Assembly (NCBI RefSeq): GCF_002160985.1
Contig: NZ_NFLQ01000008.1
Span: 1-64,000 of the forward strand
Direction of reading: 5' to 3'
Source: Lachnoclostridium sp. An118
GTDB lineage: Bacteria; Bacillota; Clostridia; Lachnospirales; Lachnospiraceae
DNA: 64,000 bases
Shown in pieces: positions 33,788 through 43,995 of the stretch. Position numbers and translations under genes: made by a program. The first letter of the stretch is position 1. Every line of letters starts with the position of its first letter. Below the pieces are notes generated by a model. The model made no database searches. It was not told the DNA's origin and saw only the letters and a program-made list of their open reading frames with translations.

Positions 33788-34327
33788 TTGAGCAGACTGA
33801 AAGAACAGTACCAGAACGAGATCATCGACGCGATGAACAAAAAGTTCGGTTATAAAAATATCATGGAAGTGCCGAAGCTTGACAAGGTTGTTATCAACAT
33901 GGGCGTAGGCGAGGCAAAAGACAATCACAAGGTTTTAGAGTCAGCGATCGCTGATATGGAAAAGATCACAGGACAGAAGGCTGTTATCTGTAAGGCAAAG
34001 AAATCTGTGGCAAACTTCAAGATCAGAGAGGGTATGCCCATTGGTTGCAAGGTTACCTTAAGAGGAGAGAAGATGTATGAGTTCGTTGACCGTCTCATCA
34101 ATCTTGCCCTTCCCCGTGTGCGTGACTTCAGAGGTGTAAACCCGAACGCATTTGACGGAAGAGGTAACTACGCTCTTGGTATCAAAGAGCAGCTCATCTT
34201 CCCGGAGATCGAGTACGACAAGGTTGACAAAGTGAGAGGTATGGACGTTATCTTTGTCACAACTGCAAAGACAGACGAAGAGGCTCGCGAGCTGTTAAGA
34301 CAGTTCAACATGCCGTTTACAAAATAA
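33788..34327 (+). CDS. rplE: Ribosomal protein L5
   Basis: 179 residues starting with TTG (33788), nine bases after AAGGAGG; no ATG fits the conserved [13 protein letters not shown]-terminus. Binds 5S rRNA in the central protuberance. [20 protein letters not shown] is the diagnostic stretch. rpsZ follows after 11 bases. Confidence 0.97.
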   Translation: MSRLKEQYQNEIIDAMNKKFGYKNIMEVPKLDKVVINMGVGEAKDNHKVLESAIADMEKITGQKAVICKAKKSVANFKIREGMPIGCKVTLRGEKMYEFVDRLINLALPRVRDFRGVNPNAFDGRGNYALGIKEQLIFPEIEYDKVDKVRGMDVIFVTTAKTDEEARELLRQFNMPFTK

Positions 34328-34338
34328 GGAGGTAAATT

Positions 34339-34524
34339 ATGGCTAAGACAGCAATGAAAATCAAACAGCAGCGCAAGCAGAAATTCTCCACAAGAGAATA
34401 CAACCGCTGCAGGATCTGCGGTCGTCCGCACGCATATTTGAGAAAATATGGTATCTGCCGTGTTTGCTTCCGCGAACTGGCATACAAAGGACAGATCCCG
34501 GGTGTGAAAAAGGCAAGTTGGTAA
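34339..34524 (+). CDS. rpsZ: Ribosomal protein S14, zinc-binding type Z
   Basis: 61 residues, the short zinc form. The four metal cysteines are in CRIC and CRVC, separated by [13 protein letters not shown] zinc-free longer paralogue may exist elsewhere. AAGGAGG precedes the ATG. Confidence 0.97.
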   Translation: MAKTAMKIKQQRKQKFSTREYNRCRICGRPHAYLRKYGICRVCFRELAYKGQIPGVKKASW

Positions 34525-34539
34525 AGGAGGAAGCAATCC

Positions 34540-34941
34540 ATGACTATGAGTGATCCTATTGCAGATATGCTTACAAGAATCCGTAATGCGAACACTGCAA
34601 AACACGATACAGTAGACATCCCTGCATCCAAGATGAAGGTCGCTATCGCGGACATCTTATACAATGAGGGATATATCACAAAATATGAGATCGTAGAAGA
34701 CGGTGCGTTCAAGACGATCCGTGTGACACTGAAATACGGTGCTGACAAGAATGAGAAGGTCATCTCCGGACTGAAGAGAATCTCCAAGCCGGGTCTGCGT
34801 GTGTACGCCAGCAGCGAGGAGCTTCCCAAGGTCCTCGGCGGACTGGGAACAGCGATCATCTCCACAAACCAGGGCGTGATCACTGACAGAGAAGCAAGAA
34901 AACTGGGCGTAGGCGGAGAAGTCCTGGCTTTCGTTTGGTAG
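34540..34941 (+). CDS. rpsH: Ribosomal protein S8
   Basis: 133 residues, [18 protein letters not shown] start. C-terminal [19 protein letters not shown] is the rRNA-binding signature. In E. coli S8 represses the spc operon; no equivalent site was identified here. Followed by a 279-base repeat region rather than directly by rplF. Confidence 0.98.
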   Translation: MTMSDPIADMLTRIRNANTAKHDTVDIPASKMKVAIADILYNEGYITKYEIVEDGAFKTIRVTLKYGADKNEKVISGLKRISKPGLRVYASSEELPKVLGGLGTAIISTNQGVITDREARKLGVGGEVLAFVW

Positions 34942-35200
34942 GCACTGAACACTTGGAGAAAGCAAGCCGTAAGGCGCAGCTTGAACCTAGTGAGAAGGCC
35001 GTTCTTCGAGCGGAGCGAGAAGAACATCCTTATAAAAAATAAATGAGCATGCGGGGAAGAGGACACACTACGGCCACTAGGCTCGTGAGGGACCTCGCCA
35101 AGTGGGCCGAGTGCACTTTCGCACTAAGCTCGTAAAAAACCTCGCTAAGTGCTCAATGTGACTGAAAACAGAGCAGGCTAGAGCATCTGCTCCGAAAATT
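34942..35200. repeat. Palindromic repeat cluster (rpsH-rplF gap)
   Basis: Contains a unit CACTTGG..CCTAGTG (34951-34991), a stem GTTCTTC/GAGAAGAAC, then two units in reverse orientation: CACTAGGCTCG..CCTCGCCAAGTG and GCACTAAGCTCG..CCTCGCTAAGTGC (ending about 35153). No gene. Confidence 0.75.
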
Positions 35201-35220
35201 TAAGTTAAGGAGGACATGGT

Positions 35221-35763
35221 ATGTCACGTATAGGAAGACTGCCGATCACGATCCCGGCAGGCGTTACTGTTGAGATCGCAGAGAATAATAAAGTGACCGT
35301 TAAAGGTCCTAAGGGAACTCTTGAGAAGGAGCTTCCGATCGAAATGGAGATCAAGCAGGAGGGAGACCAGATCGTCGTTACAAGGCCGAATGACCTGAAG
35401 AAGATGAAATCCCTTCACGGCCTGACAAGAACACTCATCAACAACATGGTCGTTGGTGTTACAGAAGGGTACAAGAAGGTCCTGGAAGTAAACGGTGTTG
35501 GTTACAGGGCTGCAAAATCCGGCAATAAGCTGACACTCAGCTTAGGATACTCTCACCCGGTAGAAATGACCGATCCTGAGGGCGTTGAGACTGTCCTTGA
35601 GGGACAGAACAAAATCACTGTCCAGGGAATTGACAAAGAGAAGGTTGGCCAGTATGCGGCTGAGATCAGAGACAAGAGAAGACCGGAGCCATACAAGGGC
35701 AAAGGTATCAAGTATGCTGATGAAGTGATCAGACGTAAAGTTGGTAAGACTGGTAAGAAATAA
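35221..35763 (+). CDS. rplF: Ribosomal protein L6
   Basis: 180 residues, two tandem alpha/beta domains. [19 protein letters not shown] opens the protein; [19 protein letters not shown] is the C-terminal signature. Near the factor-binding site of 50S. AAGGAGG is upstream. Confidence 0.98.
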   Translation: MSRIGRLPITIPAGVTVEIAENNKVTVKGPKGTLEKELPIEMEIKQEGDQIVVTRPNDLKKMKSLHGLTRTLINNMVVGVTEGYKKVLEVNGVGYRAAKSGNKLTLSLGYSHPVEMTDPEGVETVLEGQNKITVQGIDKEKVGQYAAEIRDKRRPEPYKGKGIKYADEVIRRKVGKTGKK

Positions 35764-35780
35764 ATAAGGAGAGTGTGAAA

Positions 35781-36149
35781 ATGGTTAGCAAGAAATCAAG
35801 AACAGAAGTGCGTGTTAAAAAGCACAGAAAATTACGTAACCGTTTAAGCGGTACACCTGAATGCCCACGTTTAGCCGTATTCAGAAGCAATAATCACATG
35901 TATGCGCAGATTATTGATGATGTGGCAGGGAACACTCTGGTTGCAGCTTCCACTCTTCAGAAAGATGTGAAAGCAAACCTTGAGAAGACCAATAACGTTG
36001 AAGCAGCAGCTGCTCTGGGCAAAGTGATCGCAGAGAAGGCTCTGGAGAAGGGCATCAAGGAAGTCGTATTCGACAGAGGCGGATTTGTATATCACGGAAA
36101 GATCCAGGCACTTGCAGACGCAGCTCGTGAGGCTGGACTGGAATTCTAG
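35781..36149 (+). CDS. rplR: Ribosomal protein L18
   Basis: 122 residues from ATG 35781, with AAGGAG upstream; a GTG six bases earlier is less well spaced. Binds 5S rRNA together with L5. [18 protein letters not shown] and [20 protein letters not shown] are conserved. Confidence 0.97.
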   Translation: MVSKKSRTEVRVKKHRKLRNRLSGTPECPRLAVFRSNNHMYAQIIDDVAGNTLVAASTLQKDVKANLEKTNNVEAAAALGKVIAEKALEKGIKEVVFDRGGFVYHGKIQALADAAREAGLEF

Positions 36150-36164
36150 GAAGGGAGAACACAC

Positions 36165-36674
36165 ATGAAACAGGAACGTATTGATGCTAGTCAGTTAGAA
36201 TTAAATGAAAAAGTAGTGTCAATTAAGCGTGTAACCAAGGTTGTTAAAGGTGGACGCAACATGAGATTTACTGCTCTCGTGGTTGTGGGAGACGGCAACG
36301 GCCATGTGGGCGCAGGCTTAGGAAAGGCAACCGAGATCCCGGAAGCAATCCGCAAAGGAAAAGAGGACGCTACAAAGAAGCTGATCACTGTGGCATTAGA
36401 TGAAAACGGAAGTATCACACATGATCAGATCGGCAAATTCGGAAGCGCTTCCGTTCTTCTGAAGACAGCTCCGGATGGTACCGGAGTGATTGCCGGCGGT
36501 CCGGCCCGTGCCGTTATCGAGATGGCAGGAATTAAGAATATCCGTACAAAATCTCTTGGTTCCAACAACAAACAGAATGTAGTGCTTGCCACAATCGAGG
36601 GATTGAAGGAAGTAAAGACACCTGAAGAGGTATCCAAGCTCCGCGGCAAATCCATCGAGGAAATCTTAGGCTAA
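36165..36674 (+). CDS. rpsE: Ribosomal protein S5
   Basis: 169 residues. [20 protein letters not shown] and the double-stranded RNA-binding-like N-terminal domain are followed by the [19 protein letters not shown] segment. Involved in decoding accuracy. AAGGGAG precedes the ATG. Confidence 0.98.
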   Translation: MKQERIDASQLELNEKVVSIKRVTKVVKGGRNMRFTALVVVGDGNGHVGAGLGKATEIPEAIRKGKEDATKKLITVALDENGSITHDQIGKFGSASVLLKTAPDGTGVIAGGPARAVIEMAGIKNIRTKSLGSNNKQNVVLATIEGLKEVKTPEEVSKLRGKSIEEILG

Positions 36675-36688
36675 GGAGGCAGATGAAA

Positions 36689-36868
36689 ATGGCAGATTTA
36701 AAGATTACTTTAGTAAAATCTACAATCGGTGCTGTGCCGAAGCATAAGAAGACAGTAGAAGCTTTAGGTCTTAAGAAGACAGGCAAGACAGTTGTTTTAC
36801 CGGACAATGCAGCTACAAGAGGCATGGTAAAGCAGGTGCAGCATTTAGTAAAGGTAGAAGAAGTTTAG
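36689..36868 (+). CDS. rpmD: Ribosomal protein L30
   Basis: 59 residues from ATG 36689 ([20 protein letters not shown]); ATG 36683 is possible, but the shorter form matches the family. AAGGAGG lies upstream. Present in many but not all bacteria. Confidence 0.95.
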   Translation: MADLKITLVKSTIGAVPKHKKTVEALGLKKTGKTVVLPDNAATRGMVKQVQHLVKVEEV

Positions 36869-36895
36869 ATCATCACAAAGTAAGGAGGTGTCATA

Positions 36896-37336
36896 ATGGA
36901 CTTATCAAATTTAAGACCTGCTGACGGAGCAAAACAGAGCAACAACTTCAGAAGAGGGCGTGGACACGGCTCCGGAAACGGCAAGACTGCCGGCAAGGGA
37001 CACAAGGGACAGAAAGCCCGTTCCGGCGGCACAAGACCAGGTTTTGAAGGTGGACAGATGCCATTATATAGAAGAATACCGAAGAGAGGCTTCACAAACA
37101 GAAACAGCAAGACGATCGTTGGTATCAATGTGAGCGCTCTTGAGGTATTTGACAATGATGCTGTTGTATCTGTAGATACACTCATCGAGAGAGGCATTGT
37201 GAAAAATCCTAAGGATGGCGTAAAGATCCTTGGAAATGGTGAACTGACAAAGAAGCTTACAGTTCAGGCAAATGCATTCAGCGCTGGCGCTGCGGCTAAA
37301 ATAGAGGCTCTTGGTGGAAAAGCAGAGGTGATCTAA
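36896..37336 (+). CDS. rplO: Ribosomal protein L15
   Basis: 146 residues. The Gly/Arg/Lys-rich N-terminal extension ([19 protein letters not shown]) reaches into the 50S core, followed by [18 protein letters not shown]. Its stop overlaps the secY ATG by one base (TAATG). Confidence 0.98.
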   Translation: MDLSNLRPADGAKQSNNFRRGRGHGSGNGKTAGKGHKGQKARSGGTRPGFEGGQMPLYRRIPKRGFTNRNSKTIVGINVSALEVFDNDAVVSVDTLIERGIVKNPKDGVKILGNGELTKKLTVQANAFSAGAAAKIEALGGKAEVI

Positions 37337-38652
37337 TGTTTAAGACAGTGAGAAGGGCATTTCAGATCGCGGATATCAGAAAGAAGATCCTGTATACGCT
37401 CATGATGCTGGTCGTGATCAGGATCGGATCTGAGCTGCCCACACCTGGTGTGGATCCGGATTTCATCCAGGACTTCTTTGCGCAGAACACTGGTGAGGCG
37501 TTCAATTTCTTTAACGCCATCACCGGTGGTTCCTTTGAACAGATGTCCGTACTTGCTCTGAGCATCACACCATATATTACATCATCCATCATTATGCAGC
37601 TACTGACCATTGCGATCCCGAAGCTGGAGGAGATGCATAAGGATGGGGAAGACGGACGAAAGAAGATTGCGGCTATCACCCGTTATCTGACTGTTGTCCT
37701 GTCACTGATCCAGTCTACGGCTATGGCTGTGGGATTCGGACGTCAGGGACTCCTTAAAGAGTTTAACTTTGTCAATGCGGCCATCGTCGTGCTGACACTG
37801 ACAGCCGGAAGTGCCTTCCTTATGTGGTGCGGCGAGAGGATCACGGAGAAGGGTGTTGGAAACGGTATCTCTATCGTGCTCGTGATAAACATCATTTCCC
37901 GTATCCCCAGTGATATGGCTACTCTTTATGAACAGTTTGTAAAGGGAAAGAGCCTTGCATCCGGCGGACTGGCAGCGCTGATCATCCTTGCGATCATCCT
38001 GGCGCTTGTCGTTTTCGTTATCTTTCTGCAGGATGGACAGAGAAGGATTGCTGTACAGTACTCACAGAAAATGCAGGGACGCAGGATGTTTGGCGGACAG
38101 TCCACCTACATCCCGCTCCGGGTGAACACTGCAGGCGTGATCCCGATCATCTTCGCATCCTCTTTGATGCAGACTCCCATTCTGATCGCTACCTTTCTTG
38201 GAAAGGGCGATGGGGATGGCATTGGAAGTGAGATCCTCCGCGGGCTGAACCAGTCAAACTGGTGTAATCCGCAGCAGCTCCAGTATTCATGGGGCCTGGT
38301 GGTATATATCATCCTGACCGTGTTTTTTGCTTATTTCTATACATCCATTACCTTCAATCCAATGGAGATCGCAAATAACATGAAGAAGAGCGGCGGATTT
38401 ATCCCCGGTATACGCCCGGGCAAACCGACAGTTGAATATCTCACGAAGATCTTAAATTACATCATCTTTATCGGCGCATGTGGACTGATCCTTGTGCAGG
38501 TCGTGCCTATACTCTTTAACGGCTGGCTGGGCGCTAACGTCTCCTTTGGAGGTACGTCACTGATCATCATCGTCAGTGTCATCCTGGAGACGATCAAGCA
38601 GATCGAGTCACAGATGCTGGTACGCAATTATAAAGGATTTTTAAATAGTTAA
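37336..38652 (+). CDS. secY: Preprotein translocase subunit SecY
   Basis: 438 residues with ten membrane helices; channel of the Sec translocon. The start RIGSELPTPGVD, the plug-region GGSFEQMSVLALSITPYIT and the C-terminal MLVRNYKGFL are typical. Translationally coupled to rplO. SecE and SecG are not in the window. Confidence 0.98.
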   Translation: MFKTVRRAFQIADIRKKILYTLMMLVVIRIGSELPTPGVDPDFIQDFFAQNTGEAFNFFNAITGGSFEQMSVLALSITPYITSSIIMQLLTIAIPKLEEMHKDGEDGRKKIAAITRYLTVVLSLIQSTAMAVGFGRQGLLKEFNFVNAAIVVLTLTAGSAFLMWCGERITEKGVGNGISIVLVINIISRIPSDMATLYEQFVKGKSLASGGLAALIILAIILALVVFVIFLQDGQRRIAVQYSQKMQGRRMFGGQSTYIPLRVNTAGVIPIIFASSLMQTPILIATFLGKGDGDGIGSEILRGLNQSNWCNPQQLQYSWGLVVYIILTVFFAYFYTSITFNPMEIANNMKKSGGFIPGIRPGKPTVEYLTKILNYIIFIGACGLILVQVVPILFNGWLGANVSFGGTSLIIIVSVILETIKQIESQMLVRNYKGFLNS

Positions 38653-38788
38653 GCCCCTTCGGGCTGTGCCTGAGGCAAAGTGCCAGGATGCGATCTGTGC
38701 ATCGCTGGCATATGAGCCGGGCATGCTTCAGTTTTAAACTCGCGGAAAAATTTTCGCGGGTTAAAATGCTATAAGGAGGAAGTGACAT
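38653..38788 (+). promoter_or_regulatory. Hairpin-rich secY-adk gap
   Basis: 136 bases with several stems (GCCCCTTCGGGC near 38654, and AACTCGCG..CGCGGGTT around 38739-38764). No promoter boxes or clear U-run. It may be an mRNA processing or stability region. Confidence 0.4.
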
Positions 38789-39433
38789 ATGAAGATTATC
38801 ATGTTGGGCGCGCCTGGTGCCGGAAAGGGAACCCAGGCAAAGAAAATCGCTGCAAAGTACGAAATCCCTCACATCTCTACCGGTGACATTTTCCGGGCAA
38901 ACATCAAGAATGGGACAGAGCTGGGAAAGAAGGCCAAGACATACATGGACCAGGGCCTGCTCGTGCCTGACGAGCTTGTTGTGGACCTTGTTGTGGACCG
39001 TGTGAACCAGGAGGACTGCAAGAACGGCTACGTGCTGGACGGCTTCCCAAGGACGATCCCCCAGGCGGAGGCTCTGACAGACGCCCTGGAAAAGCTGGGA
39101 CAGAAGATGGATTACGCGATCGACGTGGATGTGCCTGATGAAAACATCGTGCGCCGCATGGGCGGAAGACGAGCCTGTGTAGGATGCGGGGCTACATACC
39201 ACATCGAATATGCGCCCACAAAGAAGGAAGGCATCTGCGACACATGCGGCGGCGAGCTGATCCTGCGGGACGACGACAAGCCGGAGACCGTGCAGAAGAG
39301 ACTGGATGTGTACCATGAGCAGACACAGCCGCTGATCGACTACTACACAAAGGCGGGCATCCTGAGGACTGTGGATGGCACGGTGGATATCGACGATGTA
39401 TTCCAGGCTATTGTGGATATTTTAGGAGCGTAA
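38789..39433 (+). CDS. adk: Adenylate kinase
   Basis: 214 residues, long form. P-loop [14 protein letters not shown] at the N-terminus. The lid has the zinc site CVGC..CDTC, common in Gram-positive enzymes. Balances AMP, ADP and ATP. AAGGAGG precedes the ATG; map follows after 4 bases. Confidence 0.98.
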   Translation: MKIIMLGAPGAGKGTQAKKIAAKYEIPHISTGDIFRANIKNGTELGKKAKTYMDQGLLVPDELVVDLVVDRVNQEDCKNGYVLDGFPRTIPQAEALTDALEKLGQKMDYAIDVDVPDENIVRRMGGRRACVGCGATYHIEYAPTKKEGICDTCGGELILRDDDKPETVQKRLDVYHEQTQPLIDYYTKAGILRTVDGTVDIDDVFQAIVDILGA

Positions 39434-39437
39434 GAGC

Positions 39438-40223
39438 ATGTCGATCACGATAAAATCACCCAGAGAGATCGAGCTTATGGCAGAAGCGGGAAGGATACTC
39501 GAGACTGTCCACGATGAACTGGCAAAAGAGCTTCGTCCTGGAATGACTACCCTGGATATAGACAGGATAGGAGAGGAGCTGATACGCAGCTACGGCTGCG
39601 TACCCTCCTTTCTGAACTACAACGGATATCCGGCTTCCATCTGCGTCTCCGTAAATGAGGAGGTCGTACACGGTATACCCAGCCCTCACCGCTTTATCCG
39701 GGAGGGAGATATCGTGAGCCTGGATGCCGGCGTCATCTACAAAGGATACCACTCTGACGCGGCCAGGACCTACGGCATCGGCCATATCAACGAGGATGCC
39801 CGCAGGCTGATCGATGTGACCCGCGAATGCTTTTTTGAAGGTATAAAGTACGCAAAAGAGGGCAATCATCTATTTGACATATCGTCTGCCATCGGACGAT
39901 ATGCAAGCGAGAGGGGTTACGGAGTGGTGAGAGACCTGTGCGGCCACGGGATCGGCACGAATCTCCACGAGTCGCCGGAGATACCCAACTATGAGCAGGG
40001 GAGAAAGGGAGTCCTCCTCAAAGAGGGCATGACGCTGGCGATCGAACCCATGATCAATATGGGAACCTGGGAGGTGGAGTGGCTGGATGACGACTGGACT
40101 GTCGTCACGAAGGATCATTCTCTCTCAGCACACTATGAGAACACAGTGCTCATTACAAAGGGCGAGCCGGTGCTGCTGTCCCTGTCGGCGTATGGAGAGA
40201 GGAAGCAGGATGGAGAGATATAA
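39438..40223 (+). CDS. map: Methionine aminopeptidase, type I
   Basis: 261 residues. Removes initiator Met from new proteins. The two-metal site residues lie in SLDAGVIYKGYHSDAART, GHGIGTNLHESPEIPN and TLAIEPMINMG. GGAG lies just upstream. Its end overlaps the next gene by 14 bases. Confidence 0.97.
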   Translation: MSITIKSPREIELMAEAGRILETVHDELAKELRPGMTTLDIDRIGEELIRSYGCVPSFLNYNGYPASICVSVNEEVVHGIPSPHRFIREGDIVSLDAGVIYKGYHSDAARTYGIGHINEDARRLIDVTRECFFEGIKYAKEGNHLFDISSAIGRYASERGYGVVRDLCGHGIGTNLHESPEIPNYEQGRKGVLLKEGMTLAIEPMINMGTWEVEWLDDDWTVVTKDHSLSAHYENTVLITKGEPVLLSLSAYGERKQDGEI

Positions 40224-40473
40224 GACAGGAATGCTGGCCAGATCGCTGGCGGGGCATGATGCGGGGAAAATATATGTTATAATAGGAAGCGACAGCGCAT
40301 ATGTTTATCTGGCAGACGGCAGGCTCCGCACAGTGGATCACCCGAAGAGAAAGAAGAAAAAGCACGTGCAGCCTGTCTGCATTATATGCGGGGAATACAA
40401 ACCGGATGATGTGGCTGTAAAGAGGATACTGAAAAACTACTTGAACCAGGAAAAAGGAAAACAGGAGGAGTAA
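40210..40473 (+). CDS. KOW-domain RNA-binding protein (L14e/L27e-like)
   Basis: 87 residues. It has an L14e-like KOW start (GMLARSLAGHDAGKIYVIIG), a basic KRKKKKH patch and a CIICGEYK cysteine pair. Such genes lie between map and infA in many Clostridia; the function is unknown but probably ribosome-related. It starts inside map at ATG 40210 with GAGAGGAAG upstream. Confidence 0.85.
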   Translation: MERYKTGMLARSLAGHDAGKIYVIIGSDSAYVYLADGRLRTVDHPKRKKKKHVQPVCIICGEYKPDDVAVKRILKNYLNQEKGKQEE

Positions 40474-40479
40474 GGAGAC

Positions 40480-40698
40480 ATGTCAAAAGCTGACGTTATC
40501 GAAATCGAAGGAACCGTAGTGGAAAAACTGCCAAACGCAATGTTCCAGGTGGAGCTGGAGAACGGGCACCAGGTGCTGGCCCATATCAGTGGAAAGCTGC
40601 GTATGAATTTTATCAAGATCCTGCCGGGGGATAAAGTGACACTGGAGCTGTCACCCTATGACCTCTCCAAGGGAAGGATCATCTGGAGAGACAAGTAA
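40480..40698 (+). CDS. infA: Translation initiation factor IF-1
   Basis: 72 residues, the exact family length. OB fold: [39 protein letters not shown] and [11 protein letters not shown]. Binds the 30S A site during initiation. AAGGAG precedes the ATG. Confidence 0.98.
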   Translation: MSKADVIEIEGTVVEKLPNAMFQVELENGHQVLAHISGKLRMNFIKILPGDKVTLELSPYDLSKGRIIWRDK

Positions 40699-40738
40699 AT
40701 AAGCTGTAAAATTATCTTAGAAACAACCGGAAAATCTA

Positions 40739-40768
40739 TTGACTTTGCTTGAGTTGCAGTGCTATACT
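40739..40768 (+). promoter_or_regulatory. Internal promoter before rpmJ
   Basis: TTGACT (40739-40744), 18 bases, TATACT (40763-40768). It would give the rpmJ-rpsM-rpsK-rpsD-rpoA-rplQ segment independent expression. Confidence 0.65.
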
Positions 40769-40867
40769 ATATAGGCGCGTTTCCCGGGGATTTTTATGCC
40801 TTGTTACGGGATTTCCGGTAAAAGCGCTTTGGAACCAAGCAGGCAGTGGATGAAAGGAGGATTTGAC

Positions 40868-40981
40868 GTGAAGGTTAGATCATCAGTAAAACCAATTTGC
40901 GAAAAATGCAAAGTGATCAAGAGAAAAGGAAGCATTCGCATTATCTGCGAGAACCCAAAGCATAAACAGCGTCAGGGTTAA
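40868..40981 (+). CDS. rpmJ: Ribosomal protein L36
   Basis: 37 residues starting at GTG 40868 ([20 protein letters not shown]). The zinc ligands CEKC, a later Cys and His (CENPKH) mark the zinc-binding form. AAAGGAGG precedes the start. It is the first gene after the internal promoter. Confidence 0.97.
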   Translation: MKVRSSVKPICEKCKVIKRKGSIRIICENPKHKQRQG

Positions 40982-41303
40982 TTTGGGCGGCTGATAGTAT
41001 GACACGCCAGGGTGTGTGTGCAGTGCTCATACTATTTAATATACATGAAACACCGACTGAGCGTGGATGATCCACTGAGGAGTTTCTAGTATATTGCTTA
41101 CAATACCGGCGGTCATTGGCCGATGAGAGATCGGTTGCCGGAAAGGGCGTGAATACCGACACGCCTGGGCTGGGATATCGGAACACATTTTCAGGCAGAG
41201 AGAGGTCTGCCTTGTTCTGGTAGGGAACAGGAGGTTGAACCAGTGCCCACAGCCTCAATTTAGGACAATATTAAACAACAAAGATCAAATGGAGGAAAAT
41301 CAC
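40982..41303 (+). promoter_or_regulatory. Structured leader ahead of rpsM (alpha-operon part)
   Basis: 322 bases without a gene. Stems: ATAGTATGA/TCATACTAT (40994-41035, perfect), CCGGC/GCCGG with inner GGCCGAT/ATCGGTT, AGGCAGA/TCTGCCT and TGTTC/GAACA. None is followed by a U-run. Its position in front of rpsM matches where S4 binds in the E. coli alpha operon; identity with that regulator site is inference. Confidence 0.5.
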
Positions 41304-41672
41304 ATGGCTCGTATTGCAGGTGTAGACTTACCAAGAGACAAACGTGTAGAAATCGGACTGACTTACATTTACGGTATCGGAAGACCGAGCGCGACACGTA
41401 TTCTGAAAGAGGCAGGAGTTGATCCGGACATCCGCTGCAGAGATCTGACAGATGAGGATGTAAAGAAGATCAGTGCAGTGATCGACGAGACACAGATGGT
41501 AGAAGGTGACCTGAGAAGAGAGATCGCGCTGAACATCAAGAGATTACAGGAGATCGGATGCTACAGAGGTATCCGCCACAGAAAAGGACTCCCGGTTCGC
41601 GGACAGAAGACAAAGACAAACGCAAGAACAAGAAAAGGTCCTAAGAGAACAGTTGCTAATAAAAAGAAGTAG
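41304..41672 (+). CDS. rpsM: Ribosomal protein S13
   Basis: 122 residues from ATG 41304 ([20 protein letters not shown]), with TGGAGG upstream; an in-frame ATG at 41235 lies in the leader. The basic tail [18 protein letters not shown] reaches the P-site tRNA. Followed by a repeat-filled gap. Confidence 0.98.
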   Translation: MARIAGVDLPRDKRVEIGLTYIYGIGRPSATRILKEAGVDPDIRCRDLTDEDVKKISAVIDETQMVEGDLRREIALNIKRLQEIGCYRGIRHRKGLPVRGQKTKTNARTRKGPKRTVANKKK

Positions 41673-41820
41673 GCCGAAAGCAGCTTGATGAGGGCGAGCA
41701 ATGGCGAAGCCCGAATTTTAGCGCGAGGCCGTTCGCGAACCTTAGCGAAAGCAAACTCGGAGAGTGCAGCTTGAGCATAGTTGAGCGAACCCTCTGCACG
41801 ATGAAAGTGTATGAGTATTT
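41673..41820. repeat. Palindromic repeat copy (rpsM-rpsK gap)
   Basis: Contains GGCCGTTCGCGAACCTTAGC and GAGGGCGAGC..GGCGAAGCCC, shared in pattern with the other operon repeats, and GAGAGTGCAGC..GCATAGTTGAGCGAACCCTC similar to 29585-29605. No gene. Confidence 0.6.
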
Positions 41821-41896
41821 CTTTGTTCAGGCCGCAGGTCTGAACTACCTTATAAAAGTCAAACGAAGCAAATTTCAAGAAAGTAGGTTAGTTTAA

Positions 41897-42292
41897 ATGG
41901 CAAAGAAAGTTACAAAGAAAGTGACAAAGAAACGTGTCAAGAAAAACGTTGAACACGGACAAGCACATATCCAGTCATCTTTTAACAATACGATCGTAAC
42001 ATTAACAGATGCGCAGGGAAATGCTCTGTCATGGGCAAGTGCTGGTGGTCTGGGATTTAGAGGTTCAAGGAAATCTACTCCGTATGCAGCACAGATGGCA
42101 GCTGAGACAGCGGCAAAGGCAGCTCTGGTACACGGCTTAAAGACAGTAGATGTTATGGTAAAAGGACCTGGTTCAGGAAGAGAGGCAGCAATCCGCGCCC
42201 TTCAGGCATGTGGGATTGACGTTACGAGCATCAGAGACGTAACACCGGTTCCCCACAACGGATGCCGCCCGCCGAAGCGCAGAAGAGTCTAG
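41897..42292 (+). CDS. rpsK: Ribosomal protein S11
   Basis: 131 residues. [20 protein letters not shown] and the C-terminal [16 protein letters not shown] are diagnostic. 30S platform protein. The N-terminus has a Lys/Val-rich run ([15 protein letters not shown]). A weak ribosome site (AAGTAGG) precedes it. Confidence 0.98.
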   Translation: MAKKVTKKVTKKRVKKNVEHGQAHIQSSFNNTIVTLTDAQGNALSWASAGGLGFRGSRKSTPYAAQMAAETAAKAALVHGLKTVDVMVKGPGSGREAAIRALQACGIDVTSIRDVTPVPHNGCRPPKRRRV

Positions 42293-42387
42293 TCTTCGTA
42301 TTGTGTTTCGGGTTTGAGTAAGATATTAACGACACAAACAGTGAATTGGATTTCAATATCCCTAGAAATCAGGAGGAAAGCAAAAAC

Positions 42388-42984
42388 ATGGCAGTAAACA
42401 GAGTTCCGGTTCTTAAAAGATGCCGTTCACTTGGCATGGACCCAGTCTATTTAGGAATTGACAAAAAGTCTAACAGACAGTTAAAGAGATCAAACAGAAA
42501 GATGAGCGAGTATGCGCTGCAGCTGCGCGAGAAGCAGAAAGCTAAATTCATCTACGGCGTTCTTGAGAAGCCTTTCAGAAACTACTATAAGAAGGCAAAA
42601 CAGCAGAAGGGCATGACAGGTACAAACCTGATGGTCCTGCTTGAGTCCAGACTTGACAATGTAGTGTTCCGCATGGGTCTTGCAAGAACACGCCGCGAGG
42701 CAAGACAGATCGTAGACCACAAGCACGTGCTGGTCAACGGAAAGCAGGTAAATATTCCTTCTTACCTTGTCAAAGCAGGTGATGTGATCGAGATCAAAGA
42801 GAAATGCAAAGGTTCCCAGAGATACAAAGATATCGTGGAGGTTACAGGCGGGCGTCTCGTACCTGCATGGATCGAGGTGGACCATGAGGCTCTGAAGGGA
42901 ACTGTAAAAGAGCTTCCGACACGCGATGAGATTGACGTTCCTGTAGACGAGATGCTGATCGTCGAGCTGTATTCTAAGAACTAG
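42388..42984 (+). CDS. rpsD: Ribosomal protein S4
   Basis: 198 residues from ATG 42388, with AGGAGG upstream. Short form lacking the N-terminal zinc cysteines. The S4 RNA-binding domain is seen as LESRLDNVVFRMGLARTRRE and HVLVNGKQVNIPSYLVKAGD. Starts 30S body assembly and could bind the rpsM leader as a repressor. Confidence 0.98.
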   Translation: MAVNRVPVLKRCRSLGMDPVYLGIDKKSNRQLKRSNRKMSEYALQLREKQKAKFIYGVLEKPFRNYYKKAKQQKGMTGTNLMVLLESRLDNVVFRMGLARTRREARQIVDHKHVLVNGKQVNIPSYLVKAGDVIEIKEKCKGSQRYKDIVEVTGGRLVPAWIEVDHEALKGTVKELPTRDEIDVPVDEMLIVELYSKN

Positions 42985-43035
42985 TCAGAGAATTAACCCT
43001 CAGTAAATTATCAGCCCATAAGGAGGGACTATATA

Positions 43036-43995
43036 GTGTTTGATTTCAATAAACCAAATATCGAAATTACAGAAATGTCAGAAGACAAGAGATATGGAAG
43101 ATTTGTAGTAGAACCTCTTGAGAGAGGTTACGGTACAACACTTGGAAATTCTCTTAGAAGGATCATGCTCTCATCTCTTCCCGGAGCTGCTATCAGCCAG
43201 GTGAAGATTGACGGTGTGCTGCATGAATTCAGTTCTATCCCGGGTGTGAAAGAGGATGTCACAGAGATCATCATGAATCTGAAATCTCTGGCTATAAAGA
43301 ATACATCTGAGACAGACGAACCAAAGACAGCCTACATCGAGTTCGAAGGAGAGGGTGTCGTAACTGGTGCTGATATACAGGCGGACTCAGACATTGAGAT
43401 CATGAATCCGGAGACAGTCATCGCTACCTTAAATGGCGGAGCGGACAGCAAGCTTTACATGGAACTGACTATCACAAAGGGCAGAGGATATGTAAGTTCT
43501 GATAAAAACAAAAACGAAGACCTTCCCATCGCGGTCATCCCGATCGACTCGATCTACACACCTGTTGAGAGAGTCAATCTTACGGTTGAGAATACCCGTG
43601 TGGGACAGATCACAGATTTTGATAAACTGACACTTGATGTGTGGACAAATGGCACGCTTCATCCGGACGAGGCTGTCAGCCTTGCCGCTAAGGTCCTCAG
43701 TGAGCACCTGAAGCTGTTTATCGACCTGTCCGAGGTGGCACAGGCTGCTGAGGTCATGATCGAGAAAGAGGATGACGAGAAGGAGAAGGTTCTCGAGATG
43801 AGCATTGACGAGCTCGAGCTCTCCGTGCGCTCCTACAACTGTCTGAAGCGCGCAGGCATCAATACAGTGGAAGAGCTGACCAACCGTACACCTGAGGACA
43901 TGATGAAGGTCCGCAACCTGGGACGCAAATCCCTGGAGGAAGTGCTGGCAAAATTAAAAGAACTCGGCTTAGAGCTGAGCCAGGGTGAGGAATAG
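43036..43995 (+). CDS. rpoA: RNA polymerase alpha subunit
   Basis: 319 residues, GTG start at 43036 with AAGGAGGG upstream. The N-terminal dimerisation domain contains [20 protein letters not shown]. The C-terminal DNA-binding domain has [19 protein letters not shown] and [20 protein letters not shown]. Followed by a repeat-filled gap before rplQ. Confidence 0.98.
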   Translation: MFDFNKPNIEITEMSEDKRYGRFVVEPLERGYGTTLGNSLRRIMLSSLPGAAISQVKIDGVLHEFSSIPGVKEDVTEIIMNLKSLAIKNTSETDEPKTAYIEFEGEGVVTGADIQADSDIEIMNPETVIATLNGGADSKLYMELTITKGRGYVSSDKNKNEDLPIAVIPIDSIYTPVERVNLTVENTRVGQITDFDKLTLDVWTNGTLHPDEAVSLAAKVLSEHLKLFIDLSEVAQAAEVMIEKEDDEKEKVLEMSIDELELSVRSYNCLKRAGINTVEELTNRTPEDMMKVRNLGRKSLEEVLAKLKELGLELSQGEE

